From contig JACDTU010000002.1 in the NCBI GenBank assembly GCA_022376465.1, positions 248,001 to 312,000 on the forward strand: a DNA stretch of 64,000 bases, written 5' to 3'. The notes beneath the pieces were generated by a model. It searched no databases and was not told the origin of the DNA. It saw nothing but the letters and a program-made list of their open reading frames with translations. Origin of the DNA: Cubamyces lactineus. Taxonomy: Eukaryota > Basidiomycota > Agaricomycetes > Polyporales > Polyporaceae. Positions 30,801 to 39,684 of the stretch are shown piece by piece. A program made the position numbers and the translations under genes. How positions within the stretch are numbered: the stretch's first letter is position 1; every line of letters begins with the position of its first letter.

Positions 30801-32202
30801 TGCGGCGCTGGTATAACCGGCACTCGCCCTTTTCAAAGACGGCCGAGTATCCTGCTTCGTCTGCGCGTCTGATTGACACGAGTGCGAAGGCGATATCGGG
30901 CGCGTGCAGGACCTTCTCGAGCAGGACCGTTGTCTCGCGATCTCCGTTGGGGATCCTGACGCGCACGCTTCCTTCGCCAATGGCTGAGAAGGAGCGCCCG
31001 TCCGCCGCAGTGATCGGTCGCGGCGGTGTGAGCTCGTTGTATGCAACAAACGAGTCGCGGTGGGGGAAAATGTGTCTTGATGCTCCGCTGTCGTAAACCT
31101 CAACGTGGTCGTGGGTTACATTGACGGCGGGGGCTGCGACACTTCCGAGGGCGATGGTGAAGGCGTGCTCAGTCGTTGAATCGACGGCCGCATTCGCAGA
31201 TGTGTTGCCTGACGAGTTCCCGCTGCCCTTGCCCCTGCGTCGGCCCTTGTTGGCCTGCTGCTTGGGACCTTGGCCTTCCTTCCCGCCTCCTTTTCTCCAA
31301 CAGTCCGCCTTGACGTGGCCCTTCCGCTTGCAGTTGAAGCATTCGAGTTGGCCTGAAGCTGCGAGTGCGGTATCGCTCGTGACGCCTTGAGAGATTTTGC
31401 GGCGGTCGTACTCCTCGCAGACGGCGAAAATGATGTCGTCCGGAGTGAGGGGGTTCCGAGCTAGGCGAGCGGCGGTGGAGAGGGCGGTGAGGAGAGTCCC
31501 ATATGACTCAGGTAGGGACTGAAAGATGGTGGCGGAGAACTCGGCATCGCCGTAGGGAACACCCATGGCGGCAAGCTCCTCGCGAATGAGAAGGAGGGTG
31601 TTGAGGTGCTCACGAACGTCGGAGCCCTCCGCGCACTTGGTGTTGAGCATGCGCGTCCGGATGGAGTTTGCGTACATCTCGGATTTTCCCTCGTGTTCCT
31701 TCGCGACGGCGGTCCAAACCTCAGCGGCCCGCGTGAGGTTCTTGACCTTGAGGAGGAGCTGGTCGGTGATCGTGCTGTAGATTTGCTGGCGGGTTGCGAA
31801 CTCGCGCTGCTCGTACTCGTCGACTTTCTGCTCCATGGATTCGACCTTCGCCAGGTAATCGTCATCCGACAGACTTGCGAACGCAGGCATATTGCCAGGC
31901 GTTTCAGCAGTCCCCAGCATGGCACTTGAGCCAGTCTCTACGGCCGTAGGGCCGGAGACATGACTGATGCTCTGTGCCGGTTTGGTGGTGACCGTGGGAG
32001 GGCGAGGCCAAGGAGGAGGGGAAGGGGGAAGACGAGCCGTACCCAGTAGATGCCGCATCAGACCGCGGGCGCCCAGAACCGTAAACAGACGCTCCTTGTA
32101 CGTGATCCAGTTGGATCCATCAGAAGCGAGCTTGGGTACGTTGTAGAGGTTCGAGGCGGAGCCGGTGGTGGTGGTGGTGAGCGACATCGACGCAGGGCTC
32201 AT
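27808..32202 (-). CDS. Copia Gag-Pol polyprotein
   Basis: A single frame of about 1464 residues. The first ATG (32202) lies inside the primer-binding site; the next (32187) is an alternative. Order of domains: Gag with LASDGSNWITYKERL; CCHC knuckle CFNCKRKGHVKADC; aspartic protease VYDSGASRHIF; pre-integrase LHRRLGHIS; integrase with HADTW, WTDDATRW, TDNGGEF and the Glu in PEQNGVAERVNRTL; reverse transcriptase (YNETFAPVTKLASIR, MDVKSAYLNG, TIYGLKQAG); RNase H (SDADWGS, STEAEYIAL, HSDNRSAI, TKHIDIRFHFIRE). The RT active-site motif is STDDL rather than the usual YVDDL. No internal stop or frameshift. Confidence 0.95.
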   Translation of the reverse strand: MSPASMSLTTTTTGSASNLYNVPKLASDGSNWITYKERLFTVLGARGLMRHLLGTARLPPSPPPWPRPPTVTTKPAQSISHVSGPTAVETGSSAMLGTAETPGNMPAFASLSDDDYLAKVESMEQKVDEYEQREFATRQQIYSTITDQLLLKVKNLTRAAEVWTAVAKEHEGKSEMYANSIRTRMLNTKCAEGSDVREHLNTLLLIREELAAMGVPYGDAEFSATIFQSLPESYGTLLTALSTAARLARNPLTPDDIIFAVCEEYDRRKISQGVTSDTALAASGQLECFNCKRKGHVKADCWRKGGGKEGQGPKQQANKGRRRGKGSGNSSGNTSANAAVDSTTEHAFTIALGSVAAPAVNVTHDHVEVYDSGASRHIFPHRDSFVAYNELTPPRPITAADGRSFSAIGEGSVRVRIPNGDRETTVLLEKVLHAPDIAFALVSIRRADEAGYSAVFEKGECRLYQRRTGTVIGQVPLSNGLYQVRRQDVAAAAGAQGSTVELTNLELHRRLGHISQQVSLCMVEQGRIAGIKLTDTSTSDVCEACIKAKITRVPVPNERKSALAKNFGDRIHADTWTAGSTSLGGNKYTTTWTDDATRWTETYVQKEKNQAFKSYKDLEAQLETQEGRRIKELQTDNGGEFCSTEFKEHLRSKGTRHRTSVHDTPEQNGVAERVNRTLAEHARAMLLDSDLPQSLWSYAMLHATWLKNRTATRALDGQTPYERRYGKVPDLSDLRTFGTKVWIRKEHSAKMDSKATEGRFVGYAPDAKGYRVYWPSKRAVSVERNVCFVDTEPTATADDNQLEGAKSSKNDNGELPVSSPPSELPSAPSVPSSPTSPSLIPQATTEDVREESAPLEDELGRGKRARKPSAYVQRLAQGEGTSDGRRSKRIRGIQADELLGATATALLMADEDDDDEGEHDWTTEESLPGLPLEYAMAIEEGQEPLSLAEAQASPDWPRWKDAIDVELDNLCQHDTYDLVEPPPGVNVVGSRFVFRIKRDADGSIKQYKARLVAQGFTQIPGVDYNETFAPVTKLASIRTLLALAARYDWEVEQMDVKSAYLNGTLNEVINMRQPPGSATPGQEHLVCRLNKTIYGLKQAGHGWYDTLNAAMSDMQQTRCASDHAVWYRRSSDSRSIVIIAASTDDLTIVGTPDYVFGFKSDISQRFEMSDLGPMRWILGIEVQRDRTNGTIAISQRSYIDTILTRFNLQDANPASTPLQPGNALGRHQSPSTPRQLEDMRNVPYREAVGSLMYAAVGTRPDIAFAVTALSQFMQNPGRAHWEAVKRVLRYLKGTREVWLVYGDQCDGLKGFSDADWGSSTEHRHSISGYVFTLDGGAISWSAKEQNVVALSSTEAEYIALTHAAKEAIWLRYVLADVLDPQVRKHPLLLHSDNRSAIALAKDNAYHPRTKHIDIRFHFIREAVDDNKITLEHRRTEDMPADLFTKALPRPRLEHLSALFGLRSL

Positions 32203-32206
32203 AACC
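32192..32206 (-). promoter_or_regulatory. Copia primer-binding site for a half initiator tRNA-Met
   Basis: On the minus strand GGTTATGAGCCCTGC directly follows the 5' LTR. It is complementary to nucleotides 25-39 of the tRNA at 16-87, i.e. the anticodon stem and loop, not the 3' end. Drosophila copia is known to prime from a 39-nt 5' half of this tRNA. The match ends at nucleotide 39 here too. Confidence 0.85.
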
Positions 32207-32597
32207 TGCGAGGTTACGAGCACGAGCGGGGCGCGGGGGTTCTAAACAAAAAGTGCTCAGCGTTCGGAAGAGCGAACGATCTATTAGTTAGTTACCTAAA
32301 CAAAAAGTGCTACACTAATGTCAGATAAGCAATGAATGAAAAGAACGTATGGGCCTCACCTCAGCGTTCGGAAGAGCGAACAATGAGGGAGGCGTCAATG
32401 GAACGCAAAAGGGATATGGGCGGGCGCGCCATTGATGGCGCGCACGCGAGAAGTCTCGATATGGACATCGTCGGTGGCTGAGGTCGATGGCGCGCGCTAT
32501 CGTGGCGGAGGCGCTTTGACCTCGTACGGAGTGGGATACAAAACTAAACGAAAGAATATCTATAAAAGAACGAGTCGGTGAGTACCGTATAACAACA
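32207..32597 (-). repeat. Copia 5' LTR
   Basis: 391 bp; its end abuts the primer-binding site. Confidence 0.95.
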
Positions 32598-32602
32598 GAT
32601 GC

Positions 32603-33146
32603 AACCGTATCCACTCGAACACACTGTACAACAATTGTCTAACCTAAACTCCTATATACCATTGAAGCACCTGAATGTTCAATTCAAAGGACATTTTAAA
32701 GCGCTGCAAGTCATGCCGGTCAACTTGTTGGGAGGAACTCAAGCTGATGATTTTTCACGCATATACATGCGTGTTCATGGGCTCTCTGTATTGATGGTAG
32801 GCAGGTGATTTCTACCCAAATATAGACATATAGGCCCACGCTATCAAGGGTGCATGACGGATGGCGCAGATGACTCAGCAAGGTTGCACGGCCGACATGG
32901 CCTTTGCCATATCGAGTAATGCCGCAGACGCATTTTGCGGCTTATGTCCAGAAATGCGGCTTTGCGGCAGTTGTACGGTCGACCGTACGGCCTGCACATC
33001 ACTGTGATGAACTATGTCATGATTGGTCGTACCGGCAGGGTTTTGATTACAGTAGCGATAAGTCTTGCTCTGACCTGGTCAAACGCATAGTCCGAGATCC
33101 ATAGCAACGCAAACACGTATATATAGCTGCACTACATGCTTACAGG
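32603..33146. other. Intergenic region
   Basis: No gene recognised. See 25773-26605 for shared short blocks near 32920-33000. Confidence 0.4.
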
Positions 33147-33418
33147 TACGCAAAGGTGGTACAGTGGTATTGCTGGTCACCTCGGATGTATTATGCTCGG
33201 GGTTCGACCCTGAGCGGAGCTGTTTTGTCGAACTTGTACTGACTTGCGTTCACAGTATCCGAGCATGCAACCATCGGCAGGGTACTTGCAACTGCGGTTG
33301 CAAGCCCCTCCATTGGACATGGGCGTGCTCGTGGTAGGACCTCTTTGGTGCCGGACTTGCATCCGGTCGCAACCCCTCGCCGTCTATTAGACGGGAGGGT
33401 TGCAACCCAAGTACTGAA
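33147..33418 (+). mobile_element. tRNA-derived SINE, copy 2
   Basis: Plus-strand copy. A box TGGTACAGTGG at 33157-33167, B box GGTTCGACCC at 33201-33210. The body after the tRNA-like head matches copy 1 at about 90% by eye, to the common end GGGAGGGTTGCAACCC. The head differs more between copies than the body. Confidence 0.72.
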
Positions 33419-33683
33419 GTCGCTCAGACTTCTAGAAGGTAGTTAGACGGTTGCGCTCACTGTCCAACAAGGTTTGTGACGTGCCCGGAGCACCCAATCT
33501 GGATATTTTCAGGTACCAATAGGATGCCGTGTTCGCGGGCAATATGCCGGGTGAGCGCGCGATTCATTGTACCATTACTCTTCGCATTATCCGCCGCGCT
33601 CCCCGCTGTGGATGTGGTAAGTAGAGACTAGCAGACTAAGATGGATGATGCACATACAAAGCTTCTGTAGGACGCCGGGGCGG

Positions 33684-34369
33684 TGTTACGCTCCGTGCTG
33701 TAACCCCGAAGTCCGATCCCCAAACCCCCGTACTCCGCTCTTTACCCCGCACTACGTACTCCGCTTCCCCGTACTCCGCTCTTCCGTACCCCGTACCCCC
33801 GACTCCGTTCTCCGTACTCCGCACTTCGTACTCCGTACTTCGGACTTCCCCCGACCCCATGACTTACATGTCTCAGATAACCCCTCATGGCGCTACCTAC
33901 ATGAGGCTTTTGCTTACAGAGCTATCTGCGTTATCTTACCCTTGGCAAGTTACTTCGTACTTTTGTTCTACTCCTTCCTATCACGTACATCTCTTATTGT
34001 TTCTATCGGGTTTCTGACTTAGTATAAATACTGCCCCGGAATGTAGTAGCTACTCAGTTCGGAAATCTCGTTATACTGGTTCAACTCATAGTCCGACACT
34101 CAACCCCGACCCCCTAGTCCGACCAATCTTCGTTCCCTTCCTACCAAACCCCTTCGACCCAACCCTGTTCCCAAGTCCGACCTCCGACCCGTCAAGTCCA
34201 TACCCCGCAGTCCGCAAATAGAGGACACCGAGTCGGAACCCGTGCGTTACCAATAGTTTCGCGAAAGTCCTCACACAGTGCTAGTCCAACCTCCGGTCAT
34301 ACTCCGACCCCGAACTCCATCCAAGCCCCGACCACCAGAGTTGTACCCCCGGACGGCACGGTCCTAACA
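33684..34369 (+). repeat. Element C 5' LTR
   Basis: 686 bp, TGTTAC...TAACA, with the TATAAATACTGCC promoter box near 34022. The pyrimidine-rich CCGTACTCCG motif repeats through its first 150 bp. Confidence 0.92.
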
Positions 34370-34400
34370 GTATTTCCGAACTCACCGGGTTTCACTCAAT

Positions 34401-35858
34401 ATGTCCACTCGAACCGTAGTCCGCACTCAGACTCAATCTCGCGCCCTAGAGCAAGAAGACCCCGCTCAGAACTGGAGTGGCTGGACAGCTTGCTGAGGCA
34501 ACTCAGCGACGCAAGAAGAAGCTACTCCAAGCCGCCGCAGGCAGTTCGCTCAAACAATTGTTGAGGCGTCCTCCGATGGGGACAACGAAGGTGACCAGCC
34601 TCAGCCTCTGGTTATCTCCACAACTGCTCCGCAGGTACCCCGAGAGCCATCTCCAGGGAATCCGTTCTCCGAGGGTCAGCCTTCAGGTCCGAGCCATGGA
34701 TCTCCAGGTCCGCCTAGTCCTCCAGGTCCGCCAGGACCTCCGGACAACGACCCGGACGATCCTCAAGGGCCGGGTGATGATGACACCAGCTCGAGTTTGG
34801 ACTCCTCCGACTCCGAAGACCGAGTTCAGTCACAACTAGCAACTGTGATCTCTCTCATCGTGTGTACCCTCGAATGTACTACTGCTCCAACTCCGGCAGT
34901 TAACCAACCTTCGAACAGCGAGCAGCACAATGTCCACGAGCCAGACCAGTTCAATGGGTCCGACCCCAACAAACTCCAGTCTTTCTTCACGCAGTTGGAA
35001 CTAGTCTTCAAGGCCCGACCCCGAACCTTCGACTCCGATAAGAAGAAGGTAACTTACGCCATCTCCTTCCTCAAGGGCACCGCACTACAGTGGTTCGAGC
35101 CCTACCTCCTTGAAGGCGCCTCGGACAACCCCCCCATTTTCCTCACATCCTACGACCACTTCCAGGAGGAACTCCGAGTGAACTTTGGTCCATACGATGC
35201 CTCCGGAGCTGCGGAGCATGAGCTGATGAACCTCCAGATGGGCAACAACCAGTGGATAGCTAAGTACATCACTCAGTTCACCCGCCTCGCTACTCAAGTC
35301 TGCTGGGGTAATGCTCCGCTCCAATACCGGTTCTACAACGAACTTCCGAACCGTCTCAAGGACCGCATCTCAGAGGTTGGCAAGCCCGAGACCCTGGTGG
35401 CCCTCCGCGACCTTGCGCAGTCGATCGACAACTGCTACTGGGAACACAAGGCCGAGGTCTCGCACGAGTCCGGACCTTCCAAGTCCGGCAGCAAGTCGAC
35501 CTCTGACTCCAAGTCCTCCAACTCCGGCAACAAGTCCGGAGGTAACAACTCCGGACAGGCCTCCTCGTCTACCCCGTCCAAGTCCGGCAATTCCGGTACT
35601 TCGTTGAAGTCCCCTAAGACTCCGAAGACCCCGGCCAAGACGTACGCCGACAAGCTCAGTAAGGACAGAAAGCTCACCCCTGAGGAGCGTCAATGCCGTT
35701 TCGCCAACAATCTCTGTCTCTTCTGCAGTGGAGCTGGTCATACCGTGAGTGCTTGTCCGAAGAAGACCTCGTCCGTGACTAAGGGTCGCGCCGCTCAGGC
35801 CAACCCCGCTCCTGCTGCGCCTGCTCCGGCTGCAGCCCCAAAGGAGACAAAAAATTAG
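34401..35858 (+). pseudogene. Element C Gag, with premature stop
   Basis: Reads from the ATG at 34401 with one in-frame TGA at 34494-34496 (codon 32). The rest is open to TAG at 35856-35858. A Pro/Gly-rich stretch (SPGPPSPPGPPGPP) and an acidic part precede the capsid-like region (FNGSDPNKLQSFFTQLELVF, GTALQWFEPYL, FGPYDASGAAEHELMNLQMG). The region ends in a Ser-rich linker and one CCHC knuckle CLFCSGAGHTVSAC. The early stop makes this copy unlikely to give full Gag. The slippery heptamer at 35849-35855 sits at its end. Confidence 0.85.
35849..35855 (+). promoter_or_regulatory. -1 frameshift slippery site A AAA AAT at gag stop
   Basis: In the gag frame the codons are ACA AAA AAT TAG. The heptamer fits X XXY YYZ, and a -1 slip gives TTA GTC CGC, the frame that runs open into the protease and reverse transcriptase. 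Confidence 0.7.
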
Positions 35859-38800
35859 TCCGCGGTCCTCCGAACTCCGTACCCCGTGAGGACTGCGTTG
35901 ACTCCTCCGGTACGGAGATCCTCAGGCTCAACGCGTCCGCTCTTTCCGACCCCCATGCACTCTTCCTCGACTTGTACTCCGATCCTATCCCAACTCCGTT
36001 CCGCGCCCTTATCGACTCCGGTTCCTCCCATTGTTTCATCGACTCCGATTTCGCGACTACATATCAACTCCCAACTACCGCCGTAACCCCGCTCCGTCTA
36101 CAGCTTTTTGACGGTACTTCTAACCACCTGATTACTTCGTTTACCTCATTGCCCGTACATTTTCCGTCTGGAGAAGTCCTCAATATAGATTTCTATGTTA
36201 CTCCGCTCGACAAGTCCGTGTCTGCTGTTCTGGGATACAGCTGGCTCTCCACCTACAATCCGTTGATTGACTGGAAGAAGCGCAGCATCCAATTCCGTTC
36301 TGCACCCCCGCCGTGTCCTGTTCCTGACACCATGGTACCCCTGCCAGCTCCGGCTGAGCGTACTCCGTCTACTCCGTCTACTCCGTCTACTCCGGAACTA
36401 CCGACTTCTCCTACTCCGACCTCCGTACCCCGGATCTCTCTTGTGAACGCTGCTGCTTTCGCTCGAGCTTGCAAACTCCCGGGGTCCGCGAGTTATACCC
36501 TGAATTTGTCTACTCCGGACTTGGCTATTGCGCGGAGTTCGTCCTTCTCCAACTCTCCCCCAGACCTCACCGGAGTTCTGGAGGAGTACCATGAGTTTGC
36601 GGACGTCTTCAGCAAGACCAAGGCCGACATCCTACCGGAGCATCGCCCCTACGACCTAAAGATCGACCTGGAAGAAGGGGCTACTCCACCACTCGGACCT
36701 ATCTACTCCCTCTCAAAACTCGAGCTCGACACGCTTCGGGAGTACATCGACGAGAACCTCCGATCGGGGTTCATACGTCCGTCCAACTCCCCCTGCGGAG
36801 CTCCCGTCCTCTTCGTCAAGAAGAAGGACGGATCTCTTCGCCTTTGCGTGGACTACCGGGGTTTGAATAAGATCACCCGGAAAGACCGCTACCCCCTTCC
36901 TCTTGTCTCGGACTTGCTGGACGCGCCTCGGAAGGCCCAGATCTATACCAAAATTGACCTCCGTCACGCCTACAATCTAGTCCGCATAGCTCCCGGAGAT
37001 GAGTGGAAGACCGCGTTTCGGACCCGCTATGGGTCCTTCGAATGGTTAGTCATGCCTTTCGGACTTTCTAACGCGCCCGCTGCCTTTCAGCAGTTCGTCA
37101 ATGACATCTTCGCGGATATGCTCGATGTGTGCGTCATCGTCTACCTGGACGACATCCTCATCTACTCCGACAACCCCGAGCAACACCGCAAGCACGTCAA
37201 AGAGGTACTCCGGCGACTCCGCAAGCACCGGCTTTATGCCCGCGCTGACAAGTGCGAGTTCCACACCGACTCCGTCGAGTACCTCGGGTACATTCTCTCT
37301 CCCACCGGACTTACCATGGCGGAGTCGAAGGTTAAGGCGATCTTGGATTGGCCCGAACCCCGGAAGGTCCGCGACATACAGTCGTTCCTGGGGTTCACAA
37401 ACTTCTATCGACGGTTTATTCCAAACTACTCCGAGATCGTACTACCGCTGACCCGCTTAACCCGCAAGTCCGTGCCTTGGCACTTCTCCGAGGAATGTCG
37501 GAGTTTGTTCAACGCTCTCAAGAAGGCGTTTACGACAGCTCCGGTACTACACCACTGGATGCCCGACCGACCCCTCACCGTCGAGACCGACGCCTCGGAC
37601 TACGCCATCGCCGGCATTCTCTCCCTTACCACCGAGTCCGGTGAACTCCACCCCATTGCTTTCCACTCCCGCACCTTGACCGGCGCGGAGTTGAACTATG
37701 ACACTCACGACAAGGAACTCCTCGCGATCTTCGAATGCTTCAAGACCTGGCGGCACTACCTCGAAGGTTCGGCAACTCCGATCGACGTTGTCACGGACCA
37801 CAAGAACTTGGTATACTTCGCGACTACGAAGTTGCTAACCCGCTGCCAAGCCCGATGGTCAGAGTTCCTCTTGCAGTTCAACCTCGTAGTCCGGTTCCGA
37901 CCAGGTAAGCTTGGAGCAAAGCCCAACGCACTGACACGCCGTTGGGACGTCTACCCAAAAGAGGGGGGCAGTGACTACTCCGTCGTCAACCCACACAACT
38001 ACCGACCAGTCTTCACCCAGGAGCAGCTTGCCGCGTCCCTCCGGGCTACTTACCTCCGACCCCCTGTACTCCGAGCTTCCTTCATCCTCGACTCCGAACA
38101 ACTCCTCTCGGACATCAAGTCCGCTCAAGCAACCCCGACTCCTGACCCCGAGCTATCTGCTGCACTCAAGCTCGCCTCTGAAGGCAACTCCCGATGGTCC
38201 CGCGATGAAGACGGACTACTCCGACTCTCAGGTCGAGTCTATGTCCCGAACTCCGGGGACCTCTGCCTTCACGTACTCCGAGCTTGTCACGACCATCCTA
38301 CTGCCAGACACTGGGGACAGAACAAGACGCAAGCCCTGGTCCTGCGGGACTATGCCTGGCCCAGACTTCGACTCTTCATCCGGGACTACTGTAAGTCCTG
38401 TACTACCTGTGCGCGAGCTAAAGTCCCCCGGCACCTTCCCTACGGTACTTTGAAGCAACTCCCGATCCCCGAGCGACCCTGGAACTCCATCTCCATGGAC
38501 CTCATCGAGCAACTCCCGAACTCTGCTGGCTACACCACGATCTTGGTAGTAGTCGACAGGCTCACCAAGCAAGGTATATTCATCCCTACCCACGACACGC
38601 TTACAGCCTCGGAGTTAGCGGACTTGTTCATACTCCATGTGTTCTCTAAGCACGGAGTTCCCTCGCACGTTACCTCCAACCGGGGCTCGGAGTTCGTCTC
38701 TCACTTCTTCCGCTCCCTCGGTAAGGCCCTCGACATGCGCCTTCACTTCACCTCCGGTTACCACCCGGAAGGCGACGGTCAAACCGAGCGGGTTAACCAG

Positions 38801-39580
38801 ACCCTTGAGCAGTACCTCCGGATCTACTCGAACTACCAGCAGGACAACTAGTCCCAACTCCTTCCTTTGGCGGAGTTCGCGTACAACAATGCTCCGTCCG
38901 CAACTACCGGTATATCTCCGTTTTTCACGAACAAGGGCTACAACCCCGCCATCTCTGTCTACCCCGAGCGGGACCTCACCTCCGCTCGAGCTCGCGACTA
39001 CGCTGTCGACCTCGACGAACTTCACACCCAACTCCGACAGCAGATCTCTGAAGCCCAGGCCTGATACCAAGTACAGGCGGACAAGCACCGTCTACTGGCG
39101 CCGGACTTCAAGGTCGGAGATCAGGTCTATGTCCGAGCTCAGCACATCCGGACTACACGTCCTTCCAAAAAGTTGTCCGAGAAGTTCTTAGGTCCGTTCA
39201 CTATCATCGCGCAGGTCGGAACTCACTCCTTCACCCTCCGACTACCAGACTCTATGCGCGCGGTACACCCCGTTTTCCATGTTTCGCAACTCGAGCCTGC
39301 AACTCTGAACACCATCCCCGGCCGTGTCCAAACTCCGCCACCTCCGATCCTGGTGGACGGAGAACCGGAGTACGAGATTTCGGAGATCCTCGACTCCAAG
39401 ATTGACCGCCGGCGTCAGAGTTGTCAACTCCTGTACCTAGTCCGATGGGCAGGCTACGAAGGTACGGACGAAGAAACTTCGTGGATCTTAGCCACGGAGC
39501 TCGGACATGCCCAGGAGTTAGTCTCGGACTTCCACTCTGCTTACCCCGACAAACCCGGACCTCTAGCTAAGTTGTCTTGA
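35856..39580 (+). pseudogene. Element C Pol (protease, RT, RNase H, integrase, chromodomain), inactivated
   Basis: The frame is open from the gag stop to TAG at 38849-38851, again to TGA at 39062-39064, and then to 39580. Protease ALIDSGSSHCFID; RT with LCVDYRGLNKITRKDRYPLP and active site IVYLDDILIYS; RNase H with VETDASDYAIAG and TDHKNLVYF; integrase zinc-binding part and core ([34 protein letters not shown]). The C-terminus holds a chromodomain (YEISEILDSKI...YLVRWAGYEGTDEETSW). The second catalytic Asp of the integrase is Asn (TSNRGSEF instead of the usual TSDRG), and GAKPNALTRRWD also has Asn for Asp. The two stops fit TGG to TAG and CGA to TGA. All four changes are G-to-A or C-to-T. Confidence 0.92.
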
Positions 39581-39684
39581 GGGTCACACCGGTGTTTTTC
39601 TCACCTCCATTTCTCCACTCAACTCCGCACTCGGACTACAAAATTCTACCTACGATGTCCGAGGTCCGAAGTCCGTACTCCGCC

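Larger units (their letters stand above)
27410..32597 (-). mobile_element. Full-length Ty1/copia retrotransposon
   Basis: Two 391-bp LTRs (27410-27800 and 32207-32597) differ at one site that I can see (A/G near 27556). They are flanked by the exact 5-bp duplication GATGC (27405-27409 and 32598-32602). One open reading frame fills the interior on the minus strand. The primer-binding site (32192-32206) matches initiator tRNA-Met, and a G-rich tract (complement of CGCCCCCTCAAAG, 27801-27813) precedes the 3' LTR. LTR identity and an open ORF point to a very recent insertion. Confidence 0.96.
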
